DNA of 64,000 nucleotides from Stenotrophomonas acidaminiphila (lineage in GTDB: Bacteria > Pseudomonadota > Gammaproteobacteria > Xanthomonadales > Xanthomonadaceae), in the NCBI GenBank assembly GCA_002951995.1, contig CP019797.1, positions 265,001 to 329,000 of the forward strand, in the 5' to 3' direction. Both the position numbers and the translations under genes were made by a program. Below the pieces are notes generated by a model that was not told where the DNA came from, did no database searches, and saw only the letters and a list, made by a program, of their open reading frames with translations. Position 1 is the first letter of the stretch. Every line of letters starts with the position of its first letter. Shown here one piece after another: positions 30,778 through 40,566 of the stretch.

Positions 30778-30885
30778 CGCCGCCCCGCGTCCCGGGCCGT
30801 GCGCCCGGGCGCCCCCTCCTGCGCCGTAACGGCAGGCTCAGCAGCGGCTCGTTACCATGTCCGTTCATTCACCGCGACGGACGCA

Positions 30886-31239
30886 ATGGACAAGGTATTC
30901 ATCGAAGGGCTGGAGATCGACGCCCTGATCGGCATCTATGACTGGGAACGGCGCATCCGCCAGACCCTGGTGTTCGACCTGGAGATGGGTTTCGACAACC
31001 GCAGGCCGGCGGCGACCGACGACATTGCCGACACCCTCAACTACAAGGCGGTCAGCCGGCGCCTGCAGGACTACGTGCGTGGATCCGATTTCGGCCTGGT
31101 GGAAACCCTGGCCGAGCGCTGCGCGGCCATCGTGCTGGACGAGTTCGACGTGCGCTGGCTGCGGCTGAAGCTGAGCAAGCCGGGCGCGGTGCGCGGCGCG
31201 CGCGCGGTGGGCGTGGTCATCGAGCGCGAGCGGGGCTGA
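30886..31239 (+). CDS. folB: dihydroneopterin aldolase
   Basis: 117 residues. FIEGLEIDALIGIYDWERR is the typical FolB start and binding loop, with the conserved Glu of VETLAER and the Lys of LRLKLSKPGAV. It converts dihydroneopterin to hydroxymethyl-dihydropterin in folate synthesis. It follows tsaD by about 108 bp. The start at 30886 is chosen because the family begins two residues before this point; an upstream in-frame Met adds 29 unlike residues. Confidence 0.94.
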   Translation: MDKVFIEGLEIDALIGIYDWERRIRQTLVFDLEMGFDNRRPAATDDIADTLNYKAVSRRLQDYVRGSDFGLVETLAERCAAIVLDEFDVRWLRLKLSKPGAVRGARAVGVVIERERG

Positions 31240-31304
31240 GCACGTTGCCGGCCGGCCGGTAAGCGCGCGGAACGAAGTACACGGAAACACACAGGAGACG
31301 ACGG

Positions 31305-32573
31305 ATGGTGGATGCGGTGGTGGCGGTACAGTGGCTCGAGCGGTTGCAGGACACACTGGAACCCTATCCCGGGGCTTACCTGGCCTTGACGATCCTGGCC
31401 CTGCTGGTGGCCGCGGGGCTGGCCAACTGGGTCACCAAGCGCATCCTGCTGCGCGGCCTGCGCCGGCTGCTCAGCCGCCTGCCCGGCGCCGAGACCGGGC
31501 GCGGCAGCCACCTGATGCGGGTGATCGCGCGCCTTTCCAACGTGGTGCCCAGCCAGGTGATCGCCGCCGGCATCAAGGTGGTGCCGGACCTGCCGCCGGG
31601 CGTGGTGACGTTCGTCGTCGGCGCCTGCCAGGCGTGGGCGGTACTGACCGTGGCGCTGGCGGTATCGCATGCGCTGGACGCGGCCAACGACCTCTACGAG
31701 CGGCGCCCGGACGCGCGCGACAAGCCGATCAAGGGCTACCTGCAGGTCGCCAAGATCGTGATCTTCGTGATCGCCGGGCTGTCCATCGTCGCCACCCTGG
31801 CCGGCGTGGACCTGCGTTACCTGGTCACCGGCCTGGGCGCGGCTACCGCGGTGCTGATGCTGATCTTCCAGGACACCATCCTGTCGCTGGTGGCCAGCGT
31901 GCAGATCAGCGGCGACGGCCGCGTGCGCATCGGCGACTGGATCGAGATGCCCAGCCAGAACGCCGATGGCGACGTGATCGACATCGCCCTGCACACGGTG
32001 ACGGTGCAGAACTTCGACAAGACCATCACCACCATCCCGACCAAGAAGCTGGTCACCGAATCGTTCAAGAACTGGCGCGGCATGCAGGAGGCGGGCGGGC
32101 GCCGGATCAAGCGCGCGCTGTACCTGGACCAGCACAGCGTGCAGTTCCTCGACGCGGCGGCACTGGGCCGGCTGCAGCGGTTCGGCCTGCTCGACGATTA
32201 TCTGGCGGGCAAGCAGGCCGAGCTGGAGCGCTGGAACACGCAGGTGGCGCAGGCGCACCCGGAAGAGGTCAACGCGCGGCGGCTGACCAACCTGGGCACC
32301 TTCCGCGCCTATGTCGAGCGCTACCTGCGCAGCCACCCGGGCATCCACCAGGACATGACCCTGCTGGTGCGGCAGCTGGCGCCGGGGCCGCAGGGTCTGC
32401 CGCTGGAGGTCTACTGCTTCACCGTCACCACCGCGTGGGGCGAGTACGAGGCGATCCAGTCCGATGTGTTCGACCACCTGCTGGCGATCCTGCCCGAGTT
32501 CGGCCTGCGCGTGTTCCAGGAGTCCAGCGACGCCATGCTCATGGCGATGCGCGGCGGGCCGGCCACGGGCTAG
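31305..32573 (+). CDS. MscS family mechanosensitive channel
   Basis: 422 residues with four to five N-terminal transmembrane helices, the pore-lining helix (YLVTGLGAATAVLMLIFQD) and the MscS beta domain (GRVRIGDWIEMPSQNADGDV, then TITTIPTKKLVTESFKNW). The C-terminal domain resembles YbdG. Such channels open on membrane stretch to release osmolytes. GGAGA sits ten bases before the ATG. It stands between folB and a GH3 gene as a single unit. Confidence 0.92.
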   Translation: MVDAVVAVQWLERLQDTLEPYPGAYLALTILALLVAAGLANWVTKRILLRGLRRLLSRLPGAETGRGSHLMRVIARLSNVVPSQVIAAGIKVVPDLPPGVVTFVVGACQAWAVLTVALAVSHALDAANDLYERRPDARDKPIKGYLQVAKIVIFVIAGLSIVATLAGVDLRYLVTGLGAATAVLMLIFQDTILSLVASVQISGDGRVRIGDWIEMPSQNADGDVIDIALHTVTVQNFDKTITTIPTKKLVTESFKNWRGMQEAGGRRIKRALYLDQHSVQFLDAAALGRLQRFGLLDDYLAGKQAELERWNTQVAQAHPEEVNARRLTNLGTFRAYVERYLRSHPGIHQDMTLLVRQLAPGPQGLPLEVYCFTVTTAWGEYEAIQSDVFDHLLAILPEFGLRVFQESSDAMLMAMRGGPATG

Positions 32574-32662
32574 CGTACGGCGGCCTGGCCCGGCGTCGCC
32601 GGCTTCACGGCGACACGGCTAGAATCCGCGCTCTGAAAGCGTTTCCACAAGGACCGCCGCTG

Positions 32663-34834
32663 GTGGCAGACCGCATCGAATCCCTCATCGCCCGCATGAC
32701 CCTGGAAGAAAAGGTGGGCCAGCTGGGCGTGTTCGCCGACATGGTCCGCCCGTTCGCGCCGGACGTGAATCCCGAGGCCAACGTGCGCAACGCCGCGCAG
32801 GTGCTGGAGCAGGTGCGTGCCGGCCGCGTCGGCTGCCTGTTCAACGGCGTCGGCGCCGCGCAGGGCCGCGAGATCCAGCGCGTGGCGGTGGAGGAGAGCC
32901 GGCTCGGCATCCCGGTGGCGCTGGCCGCGGACGTGATCCACGGCATGCGCACGGTGTTCCCGATCCCCTTGGGCGAGGCCGCCAGCTTCGAACCGGCGCT
33001 GGCCGAGCGCACCGCGCGCGCCACCGCCATCGAGGCCACCGCCGCCGGCATCCACTGGACCTACGCACCGGCGGTGGACATCGCCCGCGACCAGCGCTGG
33101 GGCCGGGGCGCGGAATCGGCCGGCGAGGACGTGGTGCTGGGCTGCGCCTTCGCCGCCGCGCGCGTGCGTGGTTTCCAGGGCCCGGACCTGGCCGCCGCCG
33201 ATTCGCTGCTGGCCACGCCCAAGCACTTCGCCGGGTATGGCGCGGTGGCTGCCGGCATGGAATACGCACAGGTGGACATTTCGCCGCAGACCCTGCACGA
33301 CGTGCACCTGCCGCCGTTCAAGGCCGCGCTGGCGGCCGGCGCGCGCGCGCTGATGAGCGCGTTCAACGACATCAACGGCGTGCCGGCCAGCGCCAACCGC
33401 TGGCTGCTGACCGACCTGCTGCGCGGGCAGTGGGGGTTCGACGGCGTGGTGGTGTCCGATTACACCGCCGACATGGAGCTGATCGCCCACGGCTACGCCG
33501 CCGACGAAGCCGACGCCACCGCCAAGGCATTCCTGGCCGGGCTCGACCTGAGCATGCAGAGCGGCTTCTATGCCGCGCACCTGCCGGGGCTGGTGCGCAG
33601 CGGCCAGGTGCCGATGGCGGCACTGGATGCCTCGGTGCGCCGCATCCTGCGCCTGAAGGAGGCCATCGGCCTGTTCGACGACCCTTACCGCTCGCTGGAC
33701 CCGGCACGCGAGGCCGATACCTCGCACCTCGCCGCGCATGACGCGCTGGCGCGCGACGCGGCGCGGCGTTCGATCGTGCTGCTGAAGAACGACGGCGCCG
33801 CGCTGCCGCTGCGCCGGGCCGGGCAGAGGATCGCGCTGATCGGGCCGTTCGCCCGCGACCGCGACAACATCGAAGGCTGCTGGACCCTGTTCGGCGACAA
33901 GACGCGCTACGTGACGCTGGAAGCCGGCATGCGCGCGGCGCTGGACGACGACGCGCTGCTGGAGGTAGTGCCCGGCTGCGCGCTGGAAGACGCGGTCGAA
34001 GGCGGCATCGAGGCGGCGGTGGCCGCGGCGCGGCGCGCCGACGTGGTGGTGCTGGCGCTGGGCGAGCCGCAGCGCTACAGCGGCGAGGCGCAGTCGCGGG
34101 TGGAGATCGTGCTGCCGGCGGTGCAACAGGCACTGGCCGAAGCGGTCGCCGCGACCGGCACGCCGGTCGTGGTGCTGCTGCGCAACGGCCGCGCGCTGGC
34201 GCTGCAGGGCGCGGTGCGCGACGCCCGGGCCATCGCGGTGACCTGGTTCCTCGGCACCCAGACCGGCCACGCCGTGGCCGACGTGCTGTTCGGTGGCTAC
34301 AGCCCGTCGGGCCGGCTGCCGGTGAGTTTCCCGCAGCATTCCGGGCAGCAGCCGTACTTCTACAACCACCCGCGCACGGGCCGCCCGGAGCTGCCGGAGA
34401 TGTCCGAGTTCAAGGCGCGCTGGCGCGAGATCCCGAATGCGCCGCTGTACGCCTTCGGCCATGGCCTGGGCTACACCACGTTCGCCTACGGCGCGCCGCG
34501 CCTGAGCGCGCCGCAGCTGGACTGGGACGGCGAGCTGGTCGTCACCACCACCGTCACCAACACCGGCACCGTGGCCGCCGAGGAAGTGGTGCAGCTGTAC
34601 GTGCACGACCGCGTCGCCAGCCGCGTGCGCCCGGTGCGCGAACTCAAGGCGTTCGAGAAGATCGCGCTGGCGCCCGGCCAGGCCAGGGACGTGGTGTTCC
34701 GGCTCGACCGCGGGCAGCTGGCCTTCACCAACAGCGAAGGCGTGTTCGCCGCCGAGCCCGGCCTGTTCGACCTGTGGGTGTGCGCGTCGTCGGCCGATGG
34801 CGAACCGGTGCGGTTCGAACTGCTGGCGCCCTGA
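32663..34834 (+). CDS. bglX: glycoside hydrolase family 3 beta-glucosidase-like enzyme
   Basis: 723 residues. GH3 N-terminal TIM barrel (MTLEEKVGQLG, KHFAGYG, catalytic Asp in VVVSDYTADM), GH3 C-terminal domain (RRSIVLLKNDGAALPLR) and a fibronectin-III-like domain at the end (EVVQLYVHDRVASRVRPV, then ELKAFEKI). It should remove terminal beta-glucosyl or xylosyl residues from oligosaccharides. Unlike E. coli BglX it shows no signal peptide. The best start is GTG at 32663 with AAGGA nine bases upstream. So it is predicted cytoplasmic and would act on imported sugars. Confidence 0.92.
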   Translation: MADRIESLIARMTLEEKVGQLGVFADMVRPFAPDVNPEANVRNAAQVLEQVRAGRVGCLFNGVGAAQGREIQRVAVEESRLGIPVALAADVIHGMRTVFPIPLGEAASFEPALAERTARATAIEATAAGIHWTYAPAVDIARDQRWGRGAESAGEDVVLGCAFAAARVRGFQGPDLAAADSLLATPKHFAGYGAVAAGMEYAQVDISPQTLHDVHLPPFKAALAAGARALMSAFNDINGVPASANRWLLTDLLRGQWGFDGVVVSDYTADMELIAHGYAADEADATAKAFLAGLDLSMQSGFYAAHLPGLVRSGQVPMAALDASVRRILRLKEAIGLFDDPYRSLDPAREADTSHLAAHDALARDAARRSIVLLKNDGAALPLRRAGQRIALIGPFARDRDNIEGCWTLFGDKTRYVTLEAGMRAALDDDALLEVVPGCALEDAVEGGIEAAVAAARRADVVVLALGEPQRYSGEAQSRVEIVLPAVQQALAEAVAATGTPVVVLLRNGRALALQGAVRDARAIAVTWFLGTQTGHAVADVLFGGYSPSGRLPVSFPQHSGQQPYFYNHPRTGRPELPEMSEFKARWREIPNAPLYAFGHGLGYTTFAYGAPRLSAPQLDWDGELVVTTTVTNTGTVAAEEVVQLYVHDRVASRVRPVRELKAFEKIALAPGQARDVVFRLDRGQLAFTNSEGVFAAEPGLFDLWVCASSADGEPVRFELLAP

Positions 34835-34933
34835 CCGCCTGCCCCGACCCGCCTGCCGGGCCGGGATGACGACCGGCATCTTGAAGCGGGCAGCGGGCGT
34901 GCGATGCTGTCGCTGCGCCCACGGAGACCCGTC

Positions 34934-35428
34934 ATGCCCGCACCGATGCCCACCTACCTGCCGTGGCTGATGACTGCCGGTTTCGGCTGGATGTACTACC
35001 GCCGGCTCCGCCGCCACTTCGGCTGGCAGCCCTGGCAGCCGCGCCGCACCCTGGCGCGCATCGTGATCCTGGCGCTGGTGGCGGCGATGCTCGGGCTGGC
35101 GGCGGCCTTCGTGCCGCACGTGGCCGCCGGCATGGCCGTGGGCGCGCTGGCCGGCATCGCGTTGGGATGGTTTGCGCTGAAACACACGCGCTTCGACGCG
35201 CGCGAAGGCCGGCCCGGCTATACGCCCAATCCGTGGATCGGCGGCGCCCTGTCGCTGCTGCTGGTCGCGCGCCTGGCCTGGCGCTGGCAGGACGGCGCCT
35301 TCAGCCAGGGCATGGCGCCCGGCGCCGCCAACGCCAGCCCGCTGACCCTGGGCCTGGCTGCCGCCCTGGTCTGCTACGGCCTGACGCAGGCCATCGGCCT
35401 GCACCTGCGCCTGCGCTACAAACCGTAG
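34934..35428 (+). CDS. four-helix membrane protein, possibly DUF1453/CcdC-like
   Basis: 164 residues with about four hydrophobic helices after a short start WLMTAGFGWMYYRRLRRHFG. The paired YYRRLRR and later TRFDAREG segments recall DUF1453 proteins of xanthomonads, but I do not identify it firmly. CGGAGA seven bases before the ATG at 34934 decides this start over one 30 bp upstream. It is convergent with the sugar dehydrogenase gene; function is unknown. Confidence 0.65.
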   Translation: MPAPMPTYLPWLMTAGFGWMYYRRLRRHFGWQPWQPRRTLARIVILALVAAMLGLAAAFVPHVAAGMAVGALAGIALGWFALKHTRFDAREGRPGYTPNPWIGGALSLLLVARLAWRWQDGAFSQGMAPGAANASPLTLGLAAALVCYGLTQAIGLHLRLRYKP

Positions 35429-35487
35429 CGCAGGCCCGTTGCGCGAGGGGCGTCAACGGCACGCCCTCCCGCGTACGACAGTGGCGG

Positions 35488-36633
35488 CTACGTGCGCGGC
35501 GTCAGCTTGAGCAGGCGCGCGTTGCTGCCGTCCTCCAGCAGCCACAGCGCGCCATCGGGGCCCTGCGTCACCGCGCGGATGCGCGCGCCCATGTCGAAGC
35601 GTTCGGCCTCGCGCGCGTTGTCGCCGTCGAAGGCGATGCGCACCAGCGACTGCGACGACAGCCCGCCGATGAAGCCATTGCCGCGCCACTGCGGGAACTG
35701 TGCACCGTCGTAGATGATCAGGCTGGACGGGGAAATGACCGGCGTCCAGCTGACCTTCGGCGCGACGAACTCCGGCCGGGTGTGGTGGTCGGGAATGTCG
35801 CGGCCGTCGTAATGGTCGCCGTTGGAGACCAGCGGGTAGCCGTAGTTGCCGCCGCGCCGGATCAGGTTGAGCTCGTCGCCGCCCTTCGGGCCCATCTCGT
35901 TTTCCCACAACCGCCCGCGCGCGTCGAACGCCAGCCCGAGGACGTTGCGGTGGCCGAGCGACCACACCTGGTTGGCCGGCGAACCCTGCGCGGCGAACGG
36001 GTTGTCGGCGGGCACGCTGCCGTCGTCGTTGAGGCGGATGATCTTGCCGAGGTTGCCGCCCATGTCCTGCGCGGGGTCGAACTTCTGCCGTTCGCTGGAA
36101 CTGATCCACAGCTTGCCATCGGGCCCGAACAGCAGGCGGTGCCCGTAGTGGCCATTGCCGCTCACCTTCGGCGTCTGCCGCCAGATCACCTGCGGCTCGA
36201 CCAGGCGGCCGCCGCCCTGCGCGTCGAGCACCAGTTTCGCGCGCGCCACCGCGGCGCCGCGGGTGTCGTTCGCGCCGGGCTCGGCGTAGCTGTAGTAGAC
36301 CAGCCCGTTGCGGGCGAACTGCGGGTGCAGGGCGACATCGCCGAAGCCCCCCTGGCCGGCATGCGCCACCCGCGGCACCCCGGCGATCTCATGGCGGCGG
36401 CCGCTGGCCGGGTCGAAATGCACCAGCCTGCCCGCCTTCTCGGTGACCAGCAGGCTGCGGTCGGGCAGGAACGCCATCGCCCACGGACTGTCGAAGCGGG
36501 CCACCTCGGTGGCGGTGAACGGCCATTGCGCCGGCTTGAGCGCGGCCTGCGCGGCCGGGTCCGCGGCACAGGCGGTGATGGACAGGACGGGCGTCAGCGC
36601 AAGGGCCAGGCTGAGCAGCAGGGGGCGGGGCAT
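35488..36633 (-). CDS. PQQ-dependent aldose sugar dehydrogenase (Asd/YliI type)
   Basis: 381 residues with a signal peptide (LLLSLALALTPVLSITACA) and a six-bladed propeller. Family motifs: FDSPWAMAFLPD, GGFGDVALHPQF, GHRLLFGPDGKLW, GHRNVLGLAFD and WTPVISPSSLIIYDG. Such enzymes oxidise aldose sugars in the periplasm with pyrroloquinoline quinone. The LSITAC stretch could also serve as a lipobox. The ATG at 36633 opens the signal peptide. It lies about 100 bp downstream of the symporter stop, on the same strand. Confidence 0.88.
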   Translation of the reverse strand: MPRPLLLSLALALTPVLSITACAADPAAQAALKPAQWPFTATEVARFDSPWAMAFLPDRSLLVTEKAGRLVHFDPASGRRHEIAGVPRVAHAGQGGFGDVALHPQFARNGLVYYSYAEPGANDTRGAAVARAKLVLDAQGGGRLVEPQVIWRQTPKVSGNGHYGHRLLFGPDGKLWISSSERQKFDPAQDMGGNLGKIIRLNDDGSVPADNPFAAQGSPANQVWSLGHRNVLGLAFDARGRLWENEMGPKGGDELNLIRRGGNYGYPLVSNGDHYDGRDIPDHHTRPEFVAPKVSWTPVISPSSLIIYDGAQFPQWRGNGFIGGLSSQSLVRIAFDGDNAREAERFDMGARIRAVTQGPDGALWLLEDGSNARLLKLTPRT

Positions 36634-36733
36634 GGCGAACTCCAGGGCGGCAAGCGGTGGAACCGCACACCTTATGCGAAGCCGGCGCGCGAGGCACGCC
36701 GGCATGCACGATCGTGCGTGCCCGCCGCGCGGA

Positions 36734-38002
36734 TCAGGCCTCGTCGGCCGGCGCCATCCGCCTGGCGACGATCGAGGTGGCGGTCATGTCGCCGGTGGTG
36801 TTGCCGATGGTGCAGAACACGTCGGGGATCGTATCCACCGCCAGCAGCACGCCCAGCGGTTCCACCGGCAGGCCCATGCTCTGCGTGACCGGCATGTTGT
36901 TGGTCATGAAGTTGGCCTGGCCCGGCAGCCCGGTGGAGCCCATGCTGATCGCCGCGGCCAGCAGCACCGCCACCGCATACTGCGAGAACGTGATGTCGAT
37001 GCCGTACAGCCAGGCGATGAAGCTGGCCACGGCGATGTACTGTGCCGGGCTGGTGACCCGGAACAGCGACACCGCCATCGGCAGCACCAGCGAGGTCAGC
37101 GCGGTGGGGTAGCCCAGCCGGTTGCGCGCGCTGTCGATCATCGCCGGCAGCGAGGCCAGCGACGACTGGGTGCTGCCGGCGATGACCTGCACCGGCACCA
37201 GCGCGGCGGCGAAGCGGCGCAGGCCCTCGCGCGCGGCCAGCACCGCCACCACGTACAACAGCAGCGTGATCAGGATGTAGACCACGCACATCAGCAGGAT
37301 GTAGTAGCCGAGGATGCCGAGCACGCTCATCCCGACCTCGGCGCAGACCACCAGCACCAGCGCGAACACGCCCAGCGGCGCGGCCCACAGCACCCAGCGC
37401 ACGATGGTGATCATGGTGTCGCCGATGATCTTGATGATCTCCAGGATGCGGTCGCGGCGCTCGGCGTCCTGCCGGCTCAGCGCGAAGCCGAAGAACATCG
37501 CGAACACCACCAGCGGCAGCATCGCGTTGGCCGACGCCACCGCCAGCACGTTGCTTGGAATCAGCGACGAGATCCATTGCGCGGCGGTCGGCGCCTTGGA
37601 CAGCGTCTCCGGCGCGTGCAGCGCGGCACGGAAGGTCTGCATGGTGGCGCTGTCGTGCGGCACCAGGCCCAGCAGCGCCGGGGTCACCACCGCCGAGAAG
37701 CTGGCCGCGGCGACCAGCAGCACGATGAACACCAGGATCGCGTTGCGCGCGGTACGCCCGGAGGCGGCGGCGTTGCTGGCGGTGTTGACGCCGACGATCA
37801 CCAGCGCGGTGACCAGCGGCACCACCGTCATCTGCAGCGCATTGAGCCACAGCCGGCCGATGGGCCGGGCGAACTCGGCGACCTGCAGTGCGAGCGCCGG
37901 GTCGTGGTGGGTGAGTGACAGCCCGACCACCGCGCCGACCAGCAGCGAGATCAGCACTTTGACGGGAGCGGAGAGCCGGAAACGTCGGGTCGTTGGGGTC
38001 AT
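36734..38002 (-). CDS. dicarboxylate/amino acid:cation symporter (DAACS)
   Basis: 422 residues with eight hydrophobic helices and two re-entrant loops. Family hallmarks: MTVVPLVTALVIVGV, a SSLASLP serine-rich loop, and MTNNMPVTQSMGLPVEPLG followed by D and GNTTGDMTATSIVAR in the last helix, which binds substrate amino group and sodium. Substrates are glutamate, aspartate or C4-dicarboxylates. It is next to the muropeptide genes, where it could recover released glutamate; that link is inference. The start at 38002 removes an unlikely 18-residue leader. Confidence 0.9.
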   Translation of the reverse strand: MTPTTRRFRLSAPVKVLISLLVGAVVGLSLTHHDPALALQVAEFARPIGRLWLNALQMTVVPLVTALVIVGVNTASNAAASGRTARNAILVFIVLLVAAASFSAVVTPALLGLVPHDSATMQTFRAALHAPETLSKAPTAAQWISSLIPSNVLAVASANAMLPLVVFAMFFGFALSRQDAERRDRILEIIKIIGDTMITIVRWVLWAAPLGVFALVLVVCAEVGMSVLGILGYYILLMCVVYILITLLLYVVAVLAAREGLRRFAAALVPVQVIAGSTQSSLASLPAMIDSARNRLGYPTALTSLVLPMAVSLFRVTSPAQYIAVASFIAWLYGIDITFSQYAVAVLLAAAISMGSTGLPGQANFMTNNMPVTQSMGLPVEPLGVLLAVDTIPDVFCTIGNTTGDMTATSIVARRMAPADEA

Positions 38003-38184
38003 GGAGGGCCGGATTGCGGAAGGAGGGAAACAGGGCAGGGGGCGAGCCCGTGCCACGAGCGAGGCGTTACTGCCGGGCGCGCCTCATGCCTCAGGGCGAT
38101 GCCTGAGGCGACCGGTTCGCCCATCCATGGCGTGGCAGGTACCGCCTGCCGCGGGAATACGGGAGCGCCCGGGCATGGCGCCGG

Positions 38185-38973
38185 TCAATGCCCGGCCTTG
38201 GCCGCAGGCGCCGGCAGGCCCCAGTGTTGCTGCAGGCGCCGGTACTCGGCTTCGGGCAGCAGCACGAACAGCGGATGCGCGGCCGGGTCCAGCCAGCCGA
38301 GCAGGGCGGACATGTGCTCCGGTTCCATCGCAGTGCAGCCGGCCGTCGCCTCGCCGTGCTGCCGCCACAGGTGGGCGAAGATGCAGCTGCCGCGTCCGGG
38401 CTCGGCCTTCGGGTTGTGCTCGATCACGAAGCCCTCGCGGTAGCGGCGGTCGCCCTGGTTGTGCAGGTCCAGCCGCATCGGCTCGGTGGAACCCTCCACC
38501 GCGTCGCTGCCCACCACCTCGGCATCGACGATGCGGTTGTACAACGGGGAATCGGGCACATCCATGCAATAGCTGGTGGCCAGCATCGGCTGGTAGGGCA
38601 GCGCGCTGTCCATCCGCGGCGCGTAGCCGAAGGCCTCGCCGATGCCGAACACGCCGGCCGGGCTGCGGCCGTCGCCCTCGCGCTTCTGCGGGCCGTCCGC
38701 CTGCGCCGGGTGCCGGCCCAGGCCCCAGGCACTGCCGTTGCGGCCCAGCGATACCTCGAATCCGGCGCCATGCGGCGTCCAGCCCTGCGCGGTGCGCTCA
38801 TAGGCCTGCAGTCGGCCGGCAGGGCTGTCCCACGATGGCGTGGTGACCACCACCAGCTGGCGCGCATCGTGCACCGGCGCAGCGGGCGTCGCGGCGCCGG
38901 CAGCAGTGGCCACGGCCATCGCCGCGAGCGACGGCAGCAGGCAGCGGGCGAAGGAACGGAACAGGGAGGGCAT
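38185..38973 (-). CDS. L,D-transpeptidase family protein
   Basis: 262 residues. Signal peptide (LLPSLAAMAVATAAGAA), then a YkuD-fold domain of the ErfK/YafK branch with His201 (IFAHLWRQHG) and the nucleophile Cys213 in TAGCTAME. KREGDGRSPAGVFG is the family substrate-loop motif. Members form or cut bonds at diaminopimelate in stem peptides, or hydrolyse LD bonds, in the periplasm. It follows the RpiR regulator gene by 17 bp on the same strand, so the two form an operon. Confidence 0.87.
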   Translation of the reverse strand: MPSLFRSFARCLLPSLAAMAVATAAGAATPAAPVHDARQLVVVTTPSWDSPAGRLQAYERTAQGWTPHGAGFEVSLGRNGSAWGLGRHPAQADGPQKREGDGRSPAGVFGIGEAFGYAPRMDSALPYQPMLATSYCMDVPDSPLYNRIVDAEVVGSDAVEGSTEPMRLDLHNQGDRRYREGFVIEHNPKAEPGRGSCIFAHLWRQHGEATAGCTAMEPEHMSALLGWLDPAAHPLFVLLPEAEYRRLQQHWGLPAPAAKAGH

Positions 38974-38990
38974 GGCGACGGCTCCGGCAA

Positions 38991-39851
38991 TCAGTTGTCG
39001 ATCAACTGCTGGATGCGCTCCTGGTTCAACGCTAGCTGGCGCTGGCGGTCGGAGTTGGCATGGCACAGCAGCACGAACACGAAATCCAGCAGGTACTGCA
39101 ACGAACAACGGTACAGCAGCTGCGCCACCGGCGGCTGCGGGTCCTGCGCGCAGATCGCCAGCGAGGCATCGGCATGCGCGCGCAGCGGGTTGGCGGTGTG
39201 GCGGGTGATCGACACCACCTTGCCGCCCATCTCCTGGAACTGGCGCGAGAGCTGCCACAGCTGCGGCAGCTTGCCGAACTCGGAGAACACCAGCAGCACA
39301 TCGCCCGGGCGTGCGGCCGACAGGTTGGCGGTCATCAGGATCGGGTCGGCATGCTGCACGGTGAGGATGCCCAGCAGCGCCAGGCGCATGGCAAACTCGC
39401 GGGCATACAGGCCGTCGTCACCCAGGCCGTAGACGAACACCTTGGGCGCGGCGTCGATCAGCGCGATCACCGCTTCGACCTCTTCCTGCGGATTGGCGAC
39501 GCGGGTCTCCTCCTCGGCCGCGGCCTTGCTGCGGCGCAGGCCCTCGGCTACCTGCAGGTACCCGTGCGGATCGTTCTCCGGCGGCCATTCGGTGACGTTG
39601 CCGTTGCCGTTGCCGTTGCTGGCCAGGGCCACCGCCGCGCCAACCGAGTACTTCAGGTCCGGGTAGCCCTTGAACCCGAGCTTCTGGCTGAACTTGACCA
39701 CGCTCGACTGGCTGATGCCCAGCGCGTTGGCCAGCTGCTGTGACGAGTAGTCGCGCAGCAGGTGCGCGTTGTCCAGGATGAAGTCGGCGATACGCCGTTC
39801 GATCGCCGACATCTGTTCGCGTTCGGAGCGGATTTTTACCAGGGGTGGCAT
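38991..39851 (-). CDS. MurR/RpiR family transcriptional regulator
   Basis: 286 residues. N-terminal RpiR helix-turn-helix (about 15-75, LANALGISQSSVVKFSQKLG) and a C-terminal SIS sugar-phosphate sensing domain (about 125-255, VFVYGLGDDGLYAREFAMRL). E. coli MurR of this family controls murQ and senses MurNAc-6-phosphate, which matches the muropeptide genes nearby. The linker contains an Asn-Gly run at residues 79-85 encoded by a hexanucleotide repeat (about 39598-39620) that could vary in length. Its operators are proposed to be the palindromes at 43293 and 51842. Confidence 0.9.
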   Translation of the reverse strand: MPPLVKIRSEREQMSAIERRIADFILDNAHLLRDYSSQQLANALGISQSSVVKFSQKLGFKGYPDLKYSVGAAVALASNGNGNGNVTEWPPENDPHGYLQVAEGLRRSKAAAEEETRVANPQEEVEAVIALIDAAPKVFVYGLGDDGLYAREFAMRLALLGILTVQHADPILMTANLSAARPGDVLLVFSEFGKLPQLWQLSRQFQEMGGKVVSITRHTANPLRAHADASLAICAQDPQPPVAQLLYRCSLQYLLDFVFVLLCHANSDRQRQLALNQERIQQLIDN

Positions 39852-40046
39852 GGGTGGGCCGTCGGCTGCGATGGGGTGACTCTAAAAGGATTTTGCGGAG
39901 CCGGTAAGGCTTGGCATCCAGCCGGGACGTTACGTTGGCAAGGCAGCCGGGGGAAGATCGGCTGTTGCTCTTGTAGTTGCATGTGCTTTTGACTTCCCGG
40001 GTCCCCTTCCGCAGCGACGGAGCCGGCGGACAAGACCCCGTAGGGG

Positions 40047-40102
40047 CGACGTGCAGGGATGCACGTCGTTTTTCGACGAGACAGGGATGTCTCGTCGAAA
40101 AA
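40047..40102. repeat. twin hairpins sharing an AGGGAT loop
   Basis: CGACGTGC-AGGGAT-GCACGTCG is followed directly by TTTTTCGACGAGAC-AGGGAT-GTCTCGTCGAAAAA. Stems differ but loops are identical. The second is flanked by T5 and A5 and could terminate transcription in either direction. Confidence 0.8.
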
Positions 40103-40171
40103 TCCCGCCGGCGGAGTGGACCCGGCCCGCGTAGCGGGCTGGGCGCAGAGGCAGGGGCGTGCTTTCTCTTG

Positions 40172-40205
40172 GTTACTTCTCTTTGCACGAGCAAAGAGAA
40201 GTAAC
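40172..40205. repeat. 15-bp perfect inverted repeat
   Basis: GTTACTTCTCTTTGC-ACGA-GCAAAGAGAAGTAAC. A shorter relative, TTTCTTTGC-TCGT-GCAAAGAAA, lies at 40350-40371 with the complementary loop. Confidence 0.8.
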
Positions 40206-40566
40206 TCGCTCCTGCGAAGCAGGGGCGAAAGCTCTGCTTCATGCCTTGGCTGCTTCGCGCTTTGGCTGTTGCTTCTTTCCAGAGCAAAAACCCAAGCAAC
40301 GGCTGAAGCAGGATCAAGGGCTTTCGCCCCCTCCGGGGAGCGAGCCACCTTTCTTTGCTCGTGCAAAGAAACGTGGCCCAAAGAAACACGGGCCGGGACG
40401 CGATCCGTCGGGCTGCGCCCGCCGGTCCCCTGCGCTCCTCGCGTGCCAAGGGGACGGCGCACAACTCGCTTCGCTCAGACACGTGCGCCTCTTCGCCCCT
40501 CGGCCCGCTGTGGTGCTCGGCCCGCTCTACGGCCGGGGAAATCAAAAGCCGACGAGCAAAATCACG

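Noticed and set aside
32570..35404. A 944-residue minus-strand ORF opposite the GH3 gene
   Set aside because: Same reason: antisense to a complete glycosidase, with a repetitive Gln/Arg/His-rich product.
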